A stretch of 64,000 bases of DNA from positions 103,213,416 to 103,277,415 of the forward strand of contig CM037596.1 in assembly GCA_021018995.1 (NCBI GenBank), given 5' to 3'. The stretch is from Chloranthus sessilifolius (taxonomy: Eukaryota > Streptophyta > Magnoliopsida > Chloranthales > Chloranthaceae). Positions 56,101-64,000 of this stretch are shown here, in pieces (the stretch's first letter is position 1; each line of letters opens with the position of its first letter). A model generated the notes under the pieces. The model ran no database searches. It had not been told where the DNA came from and saw only the letters and a list, made by a program, of their open reading frames with translations. Made by a program: the position numbers and the translations under genes.

Positions 56101-57075
56101 GCTCACCCTCAAAACAAAGATTGATAATACGGACCCAGTCCTCTGGAGTCGGCAACATCATACCGACTTGAAAGAGAAGCGTTTGATGCCTCTCCCTTCA
56201 CCTCTCTAAAATTGCCACGATCAGGCCACGATCGACCTGAAAGGGCTCCAGCTCTAGGATCGATCCGAAATCGAAAGACACCAATCGCGCCAGCTGAAAC
56301 TCCAGCAAGGCACAATACCAAGTATGAGACTCGGTCCATGCCGAGCTGATAGCCAGCTGCGGGAGCTCCTATCGAATGAAACGCAAACAATGACAGTAAG
56401 ACTAACACATACCTATGACGAAAGATAAATAAATTTAGAGCTAAAAGCAAATAAAATATGCCCCAAACACATGATAACAACTTACAATGAACACACAAAA
56501 TATGATAAGAACAACTCGATAGAAACATGACCTATCTCTAGATGCGATCATGAGTGAGCACACAATCAATCATTAATGTAGGTTCGACATAAATTAGAAG
56601 GGTTTCCAGATCCTAATAAGCCTATGTCATAACCTAAATGCCTAAGAAAATGGAAGAACTCTTGCTCACGAGTACCTACCCGACCTCGAGAGAAGAAATC
56701 CTCCAGCGGGAAGTCTCTGCGATCCCGAGGTTCATCACCCCGATGCTCCTCAGCCGCGTCCTCAGCTATCTCACCCTCAGGAATCTCGCTCTCAACCCTC
56801 TCACCCTCCTCCTCAGAACCCTGCTCAATCTCGAGCACCACCTCCCTGACCTCCACCTGCTCAACCTCTGGTAACTCCTCTCTAGTTACCTCCCCAACAT
56901 CCACCTCCCCGACAATGGCATCGGTTCGAGCCTCAGAGGTCTCACCTATCTCCCCCATCATCATCCTCTCTAACTCAGAAATAGTAAGAGCAGGTCTACC
57001 ACCACCCTCAGACTCTATCCTAAAAGAAAGAGCTTAAAAAACTAAAGAGAATGGAAGAAACGACATCTGAAACGG
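53160..57075 (-). CDS. Antisense multi-exon gene with Plant Mobile Domain, inside the Tat element
   Basis: Minus-strand exons, approximate: 57020-56571 (acidic, REELPEVEQVEVREVVLEIE), 56400-55651, 55556-55391, 55295-54675, 54547-54460, then a tail to about 53160. PMD signatures in order: LEPFQVDRGLIVAILERW and MMLPTPEDWVRIINL with FEGEPITG (about 56270-56085), LRAFLMHFLNAVLF and LRDLDWIPTYALGVVALAHL (about 55850-55710), FWAYDHFAF (55556), and VIWRPYEDEED with HTSRVIQQLGLAQGVPP (55295-55130). The last exons are coiled-coil-like. GT-AG sites flank the 55556-55391 and 55295-54675 exons. Stops near 56050 and 55890 and frame changes suggest a damaged copy. Host PMD proteins (MAIN, MAIL1) act in silencing and genome stability; PMD also occurs in transposons. 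This one is antisense to gag-pol. Confidence 0.75.
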
Positions 57076-57189
57076 ATGGCTGGATCGCGAGATATCACGA
57101 AAACACGAAAAATGGAGCACAAAGAAACAAGGAAACTAGAAAATCTAAGACCAAAATGAATAGCGTGAAAAAATGAAATTTTTTTGAAC

Positions 57190-57198
57190 TATATATAG
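57190..57198 (-). promoter_or_regulatory. TATA box of the antisense PMD gene
   Basis: CTATATATAG on the minus strand, about 170 bp before a splice-acceptor-like CTTTCTTTTAG (about 57020) and about 120 bp before ATG 57068. It is surrounded by a compositional shift: GCGCGC-rich, CG-containing DNA upstream (57210-57560) and A-rich DNA downstream. Confidence 0.6.
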
Positions 57199-57199
57199 A

Positions 57200-57950
57200 A
57201 CACACCCAAATTGCGCGCGTAAGCTCATATGTGTAACTGAATTGCGCACCACTGTTCCCGTGCTTAATCCAGATCAAACGCTTGTAATAGAGCACGCAAA
57301 AGGATTATCGCCCGCTCACATTAACCCGACCGCCTGGTTGCACGCCGCCCACCAGACGTGTAATCATATCACGCGCCCAAACCAGCACGCGCGAATGTCA
57401 ACAGTCACTTCAACAGTGATCGACCACCGCCATAATCTTGCACTCAAATCGATTAAATGACTGAAACCAGCGCTTAATAACCTTCTAACGCTCTAAAGCA
57501 CGCGCTCCAGTTCGGGCGCGCAATTTGTTTCCACACCCGGAGCAAAGCGCGCGATTTCTTAGAAACCATAAAACAAAAGAAAACATGCCCAGAACAGCCC
57601 GCCTAGGCCTGAATTGAACAAACCAAACTAAACTGAACTAAAAAAATTCCCCCTACATCACTCACACGCTCCAACTAAGACCAAACTAAATAAACAAAAA
57701 ATGTCCCCATCGTTTATACACTCCAACTAAGTCCAAGCTAAAATTAAAACAAAAAAATGCTCCTAACATGCCCCGATCCAAAATAAATAAACTGAATCAA
57801 ACCAAACTTAAGCAAATAAGCCTCACCCTCAAAACAAGTCAAATAAGCTACAAAGTCAACCAAACCAAAAGTTACTAAATATAAACAATCACAAACAGAA
57901 TTAAAAAAATAAAATAATCACTTCATAAATAAATAAAATAATTACAAAAT
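57200..57950. other. Upstream region of the antisense gene, CG-rich then A-rich
   Basis: 57210-57560 carries many GCGCGC/ACGCGC motifs (CACGCGCC, GGGCGCGCAA) not common elsewhere in the window. 57590-57950 is A-rich with repeated CCAAACTAAACTGAAC-like words. No coding signal. Confidence 0.55.
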
Positions 57951-58090
57951 ACACCGAGGGCATACCCTTTGAATATACAACTTAAAAAAAAAAAAAAAAA
58001 AAAAACCAGCATGTTCAGGCAATGCTCGAATCTAGATTTATTTGAGAAACTAGAGATCTCAGAGAAGCCCGGAGAAAGGGTATGCCCTGA
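57951..58090. repeat. 13-bp inverted repeat GGGCATACCCTTT, 104-bp spacer
   Basis: 57958-57970 and its exact inverse 58075-58087. The left copy is also a local hairpin (AGGG-CATA-CCCT). A 21-base A homopolymer lies between. Confidence 0.85.
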
Positions 58091-59330
58091 ACGAATCCTA
58101 ACCGTGATGACCTCTTCCCCTTGCGCCGAATCGACAGAAAAGAAAGAGTGGCTCATGGAGAGCCACTCAGGACCTATGGGACCCATCCTTAGAAGATCAC
58201 CTCCCTAAAAAGGAGGAGCAACTAACACTGAATCCGCAGAGCCTACCAAGGAAAAATAGACATTGGTCACGAGAACTCTGGCCCTGCCTTATCATTGGGT
58301 TTCCTTTCTACCACTTTTTTCTCCTCCACCTCTTCCCTTAGCATGGTAGCAATTCAACTGCTACCTTGCATTCCCAATCCTGTTCATTCTCAATAACCCA
58401 CGTAATAACACAACTCTTCGGGTTCAGTACCCGGGAAACAAAAGAGAGAGGAAGAAAAGACATTAATAATCAAAACAAAAATGCCCCAAAACTTTTAATC
58501 CTAAACTTGAAATAAACTTCAAAACAACAAGAACTCAAAGCTTTTAGCTCACACATTTATAAACCATACCTCCTAAGTTACCAAATGACAAGTATCACAC
58601 CTTTAAACCCTTCTAATATAATTAAATCTAAACCAAACGTATACCCCTTTGAAAGACCACAATCCATGACAAACCTAGATGAACCAATGGTCACACAACA
58701 CTTACCCCTTCAAGGAAACACAAATCCAAAGTAAAGTAAACAAGCCAATAAGATTTAAATACTTAACACCCATCTAGAACTTTTGAAAACTCACACCTTT
58801 TTAACAAGTGTCACCTCAATTCAAACAAAAGACTAATACAAAATACCTTAAACAAAAATAATTCTCTAAAAAGAGACCCTAACTTGTTTGGGACCCCACC
58901 AAAAAATTGCCCCAACCAAACCCATCGGAACCAAGTAAACCCTCTAAACAAACCCCATAAAACAAACTGAAATCCACGCTAAATTATATCCTAAAATAAG
59001 TCAAACAAATCAAATAAATCCAACCGATCCGTCAATAAGTTTAAACGAATAAACAAGCACGACAAAAGAAAAGTGCCTCTTTATTTATAACTCAAAAATT
59101 TTACAAGTATCACCGGAGGCATACCTCCTAAATTTACAACCCAATACGAAGACTGGGTTCAAAACTGAGACAGAGCGAGGAGCTGATTCTGCTCGGAGCG
59201 TCCAATCAGAGGCTTCAAGGAGGATTGGTTGGAAAACACATCCATCCACTTTTTACTCCTTATCTTCTGTCATCTTCACCGCCTTCGCCACCGTCTCCTC
59301 AACGCTGCCTTCACTGCTCCCTAAAAGGGA
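58091..59330. other. Non-coding spacer in Tat 3' region
   Basis: No supported gene; the open frames at 57923-58208 on both strands are short and low in complexity. 58430-59090 is A/C-rich. At 59111-59128 is CGGAGGCATACCTCC, a hairpin similar to that at 57955-57970. An AATAAA on the minus strand near 59090 would suit a 3' end for the upstream copy described next. Confidence 0.45.
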
Positions 59331-59334
59331 TCGA

Positions 59335-59600
59335 TGTAAAGACTAATGCCCTCATTCCCAATATCGCCCATTCCTAGAATAATGTCTCTCCAAAGCATTA
59401 CCTCAGGACAAAGATCATGTGAAATAACAAATATAGGAAGAAACGACATCCCAATCGGACGGTTAGATCATCCGATATCACTAAAACACAAATTTTAGAA
59501 CTCAAAGTATCCAGAAAAGGTAAAACTCAAGACTAAACCAGAGAATGAGAAACAAATGAAGGATCCCTCACTTATATAGAGTACGGACTTAATCACGCGC
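59335..59600 (-). pseudogene. Second copy of the antisense promoter and first exon
   Basis: GAAGAAACGACATC at 59431 and CCGATATCACTAAAACACA at 59474-59492 match GAAGAAACGACATC at 57055 and GCGAGATATCACGAAAACACG at 57087, and a TATATAAG on the minus strand (59572-59579) stands at the same relative position as the TATA box at 57190. ATG at 59442 (MSFLPIFVISHD) corresponds to ATG 57068 (MSFLPFS). After about 40 codons the similarity is lost. It is a duplicated promoter with a first exon not followed by PMD exons. Confidence 0.5.
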
Positions 59601-59699
59601 CCATACACATGCGCTTAATCCAGTCACACGCAACACACATGGCGCCCAATCCAAAACACGCGCTCTGATTCGAACGCCTAATTAAACCATCACCCGCGT

Positions 59700-59930
59700 C
59701 AACGGTGCGACGCTCCGATCATGTGCAGACTATAGACCGCACAACTCGATCAAACGACCGACTCACACCATGCAATATGAAAGGTCACCCACACAGTGAT
59801 CTGGTGACGCTTTGATCACGCGCAGGCTATTAACACGCAACCTCATCAAACGACACACTCCAGACGCGCAATACGAAAGGTTGCCTGCACAGTGACCTGG
59901 TGACGCCTTAATCACGCGCAAGGATTAAAG
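59700..59930. repeat. About 95-bp tandem repeat, 2.3 imperfect copies
   Basis: Units begin near 59705, 59801 and 59897, each with GGTGACGC..GATCACGCGCAGGCTAT then CGATCAAACGAC...CAATA(T/C)GAAAGGT and CACAGTGA. CG-rich compared with the window average. Confidence 0.75.
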
Positions 59931-61190
59931 CACATAATACAATCACACGCACACTCAGATATGTGTAAACAGCCCCTCAAACCTATGATCGCACACTCAA
60001 AAATAGGCACGCAATCGTATTGAGCAACCTAAAGCAGGCATGCAATACTTGACTTTGGAGAAAATCTACACACTCATACCTTTGTTTCCCATCTTGGTCA
60101 AAATTCTTCTGTCTAATTGCGTAGCCTCACAAGCTATTCCGACGGAAAAGAAAGACCTACTCACCCATCCCATCGCTTACCCTTACAAAGGGAGCATTGA
60201 CAGCACCCACCCCCATCACGATAACGTGCACACATGCGATACCACCTCAATACCTAGTCCCATCGTAATAAATTAGCCATGCCCTCATGTACCATAGCGA
60301 AAAGCCAAAAGCAAATCTCCCGAGAATACGAGCATGCCACCAAGAAACTACGCTTAGCCGATATCCCATCGCAAACATCACTACCCGAAAAGCTCAAACA
60401 ACACCTGTCACCCCACATAAAAAAGCGGAAAAGCTTGATCACGTCCCATCGCTAAAGCAAAGATCTCTCTCTCCCAAATTGATCCCCACGTCCCACCAAG
60501 ACTCACCCTAGCATCCGACCATTGCCAAGTCCCATCACGACATCACTTCTACGAGACATTACATCATAATCGCCAAGCCCTGTCACAGCACAAGAGAAGA
60601 GAAGAAATCTCCGAAGTCCCCTCGTGACACTACGACACCATCGAACCGTACAAGCTATGCACAATCTAGGTAAGTATCACCCCCAGGTAAGTACTACCCA
60701 CTTTTTAATTACTCGATATTGCTTATAAATATAGTTAGCTATGATTAAGTCCAAAATAGTTTCAAAACTCGTCTCTCTCAACTCGTGAATCACTGTAGCT
60801 CTCCCATAAGAGACAATCATCAGTATTTGTCGAGAAGGTTAGATGGAGTATCCGATATGCTAAGTGTCGTCTTGACAACCACACAAATGGTATGGTCCAC
60901 AAATCCCATACTGGTGGATGTGCTCAGCGACATCTCAGAAGCCATATTTTTTATCATTTTACCACCAAATTGATCTTAAGTTAAATTCCCTAAAATTTCA
61001 AAATTTTAAAACCCCTTACTTACTTCCAAAAAATATGTTACTTCCGACAAAAAATGAAGAAAAAATAAAAAAACTCTTACCACTTATTCCAAAACCAAAA
61101 ATCTTTTACTTCCAAAACAACAAAAAGAAAGAAACCAAGAAACCAAAATAAAAATGAACAAAGAGACTCACCTACCAAAATTCACTTCAA
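59931..61190. other. Non-coding region, no gene seen
   Basis: C/A-rich DNA with a direct pair GGTAAGTATCACCCCC / GGTAAGTACTACCC at 60669 and 60686, and an A-rich stretch 61025-61155. Short open frames on both strands have no resemblance to known proteins and no GT-AG context. Confidence 0.5.
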
Positions 61191-63640
61191 TTACCAGTCC
61201 AAATCGACCATTCCCCTGGAAAATCGAACAATGAGTATATTTAATCTAAGAACTTATAAACGCCTATTAGAAAAGGAATGCCTGATGCGTATTGGTGTGA
61301 GCAATGACGCGCCCGGTCTGACATGACTTGCGAAAGCCTTTGACATTATATTACATTATATTATTATTGGTCCCTGAACTTTATTTATGGACATTTGTAT
61401 GACGCGCCCCGGTACCTTGACTGAGTCATACCCCTTTGTTTGACTGCCCCTTGCAGTAGGTCACAACATGCTACGGGATGCCCCTTGCACCCATAGATTA
61501 AGATATGGTGTTTCTCCTTTCCATTTGACTATCACTCGTAGTAGGTTACACCATGCAATGGGATGCCCCTTGCACTCCTGAAATAGGATACACTGACTTC
61601 CCTCATCGAATGTCTATGATAGCGGGTCACGATATGTGACGGGATCGCCCTTGAGTATCCACGGCATGGAATACACCTTTCGATAGCTACCACTGGGCCC
61701 CCGAATGCTCCATTTTAGCTTGCGCTGATAGACTTCCTTTCCCAGACTACTCCGAGACTCGATCACGCGCTCCACATGGCATGTGAGATTGGATTGAGCG
61801 CTTGACAACTTGCACACAATTGGCCTACACCCGACCTAGTCTTACAGTCCTTGACCCCTAAGTTTCCTTGATTAAATGCTTCGAAAGAGGCGCTTAATTG
61901 GATTGCGCACTCCACACCAGGTGCACAATTAGTTCTAACATGATTAGTTCTCACTGAGTCGGTGACCGACTCAAAGCGATTAAGCACCGGGAGACAGGTG
62001 CGTAATTCAGTTAAATGCCTGAAATAAGGCGTTTAATTAGAAAAAAAACCTATAAAAGATTTTTTTCTTAATTCGCTCGGGTAGGTTGGCAATTTTCGAG
62101 AGAGAACGGATTTTTTTTGGGATTTCAAAACCAGAGAACTCCGAGAATGAACGTATAGAGCAACCTAGCTATGATTTCAAAATTCAAGCTTCGAATCTTT
62201 GGGATTTCTCTCCGCAGCCTCGAGCTTAGGTAAGAATTTAACCTTTAATTCCTGATCATAGTTCTTAGTTTTTTAGACTTAGGACCTTTCTTAGTTTAAA
62301 TTATTGATATTAATTCGGTCTTAGACCGTAGCACCTTTTTTAGACCGTAATCTCTTATATCTGGCTCTAGTTCTCTGTTTCTAGAACCAGTCCTTAATCT
62401 GGATGTTTGATTTACCGACCCTAGGCTTTAATTCTATTCTAAAATCTTAATTTCCAGTCCTATCATTAATCTCTGGTTCTAGAACCAGTCCTTAATCATA
62501 CAGTCTGATTTTCTGATTTCGGACCCGAAGTCAGTCCTAGAATTTTATAGTTTGGTTTTAACTTCTTAATTTAATACTTTTAAAAATCCTAAACATTATT
62601 TCAGTTTCTATAATTTTAGTTTCCCAATTTAATTCATAATTATAATCCAGAAATCAACTTTAAAAATCCAAAATACCATTTTTATAATTTGAAATTCAAC
62701 TTACTTTAATCTCAGCCACTCGATTTGCCCAAGGGAGCTTACGGAGGGTACTCGGGAATGAGGCCAATCCTCCTTAGCATAGCGGGCCCAAAACCCCTTT
62801 TCTTAGAATTTTAGTAAAATTAATTCATTACTTCAATTAGAATTTTAGTATAATATAATTTATTGCTTTAATCTGAATTAGTAAAAGGTAGTTCTTTTAT
62901 CTCAATGAAAATTTTAGTATAGTTAATTGATTATTTTAAATCAGATTTTTTTTAGTAAAGTTAATTCCTCGAGCTGGTTAGAAAAGTTGATAAAATTAGT
63001 TCATTTATTTTAATTAGATTTTTAGTATAGTTAATTCATTGTCTTAATTAGATCTTAATAAAATTAGTTTATTTGTTTTAATTAGATCTTAATAAAATTA
63101 GTTTATTTGTTTTAATCAGATTTTAATAAAATTAATTCATTACTTAAATTAAGGTTCTAGTAAAATTAGCTCTCTATTTCAATCAGAGTTGTAGTAGAAT
63201 TATTATAATTGCTTAACTTAGAATTCTAGTACAATCAGCATGCTTGATTTAATTACAGTTTTATCAAAATTGATATATTTGCATTCCTAGTATGATTAGG
63301 AGACTAGTATTAATTAGACTTTTAGTAACATTAGGAAACTAAATTAATCAGAATTCTAACAAAATTAGAATAGTCAAATCAATTAGACTCCTAGCATAGT
63401 TAGGGCACTAAAATTAATTAGACTCCTAATAGGATTAGAATATTAAATTAACTCACTATAATAAATTCACATAACTAGATTCACAATAGAATTAGGAAAT
63501 TTAAACCAATTAGAATCATAGCAATAACAGGGAAAGAAAAGGGAAACTAAACTATCTAAATTATAAAGAAGAGTCATAGGTGCTGACATTCATAGGCGGA
63601 CGATTCAATAAAAAAGTAACCCATACCCGCTTCAAAGCGT
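61190..63640 (+). repeat. LTR-like region, probably from a Tat element
   Basis: TATAAAAG at 62051-62058 is followed by a leader-like stretch (TTTTCGAGAGAGAACGGATTTTTTTTGGGATTT) and GAGCTTAG/GTAAGAATTT at 62229, a splice-donor-like site. From 62800 to 63430 the sequence repeats TTAATTAGA(C/T)TTTTAGTA(A/T)AATTA-like words with spacing of about 30-45 bp. Composition and promoter fit an LTR, but the second LTR is not in the window, so ends are undefined. Confidence 0.4.
62051..62058 (+). promoter_or_regulatory. TATA box in LTR-like region
   Basis: TATAAAAG after GCGTTTAATTAG, about 30 bp before a GC-containing leader. It is the strongest plus-strand promoter motif in 57-64 kb. Confidence 0.45.
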
Positions 63641-63843
63641 GATCACTGACGTGTTGCAGTGTCATTAAATATCTGCTGCTGGCGATCACAACAAACTTGG
63701 AACCTTTCTAGAAAACCTCCATTTTTTAATTTTTACCTCTACCATTCCAAACACCGTATCGCTAGAGTCCACTTGGACAGAATTGGAGCCCCTGATTCAA
63801 CGAGGACCGAGACGAACCCAGAAAAGGCGCACACCAATAGGGG

Positions 63844-64000
63844 CAGGTATAGATCATCGTGTGTATGTTTTATTTCATTTGTTTTGGTCTTTTAGGATTT
63901 GAGGCTTCATTGGGAGGTCGACTTGTTTGTTTGGTTGTAGGTGATTTGGAGGCCCTACGAGGATGAGGAGGATGTTGGCGTGCCAGTGATTCAGTCTGGC
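63844..64000 (+). pseudogene. Second PMD gene copy, plus strand, runs off the window
   Basis: GCAGGTATAGATCATCGTG at 63844 and the following intron match the intron between 55391 and 55296 (minus strand), and after GGTTGTAG the exon begins at 63941: VIWRPYEDEEDVGVPVIQSG, 20 codons open to the edge and identical in protein to the start of the exon at 55295. Upstream of 63844 the DNA is unrelated to the PMD exon expected there. It indicates another PMD-carrying element, in opposite orientation, to the right. Confidence 0.8.

Noticed and set aside
57923..58208. Overlapping open frames on both strands around the poly(A) tract
   Set aside because: Composed of homopolymer runs and lacking homology; more likely non-coding DNA around the hairpin.

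Overview
The window is nuclear DNA from a flowering plant, almost entirely transposable elements. The evidence is a plant-type L1 LINE with a DUF4283 ORF1, an Athila element, a chromodomain-bearing Tekay/Del-type gypsy element, a Tat/Ogre-type gypsy element with two RNases H, CACTA-like and hAT-like MITEs, and AT-rich low-complexity DNA. I cannot name the species. I see no bacterial or organelle genes, no CRISPR array and no convincing tRNA or rRNA gene.

Layout. 1-3610: 5' two thirds of a minus-strand LINE, running off the left edge. 3684-4095: one clear CACTA-type MITE and one CACTA-like end. 4275-6305: a TATA box, a CT-rich leader, a 5'UTR intron and a 23-codon open exon, which together look like the start of a host gene; whatever followed is now far away. 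6399-33127: a solo LTR ('LTR-A') with target duplication AAATA, split by an Athila element (8636-32567, target duplication CTGAC). The 3' LTR of that Athila is itself split by a Tekay-like chromovirus (21444-31330, target duplication TCAGC). The insertion order is therefore host locus, LTR-A, Athila, Tekay. 33128-35800: host-like spacer with nested MITEs, a LINE 3' fragment and a foldback repeat. 35810-38420: a minus-strand LTR of the LTR-A family, followed by the 3' half of its element: an extra ORF (38574-40133), a palindromic array, and an integrase-chromodomain fragment (40831-41874). At about 41870 this joins, in the same frame apart from one stop, the gag of a Tat-type element (41880-43743, minus). 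45250-51577: a degenerate Tat pol on the plus strand (protease, G-patch, RT, RNase H, archaeal-type RNase H, integrase). 53160-57075: on the opposite strand inside the same element, a multi-exon gene with the Plant Mobile Domain (PMD, the MAIN/MAIL1-type fold) and its own TATA box at 57190. 57200-63840: non-coding DNA with a second copy of the antisense promoter and first exon, hairpins, and an LTR-like AT-rich stretch. 63844-64000: the start of a second PMD copy, now on the plus strand.

All three gypsy proteases have lost an active-site residue, and most pol frames carry stops, so no element here is autonomous. The parts that stand out are the PMD gene carried antisense in the Tat element, intact or near-intact accessory ORFs in decayed Athila and LTR-A elements, the GATCGATC/TCGATCAATCGA palindromic arrays shared by unrelated retrotransposon lineages, and a block of CTG-to-CG differences between the two Tekay LTRs that may be a sequencing artefact.
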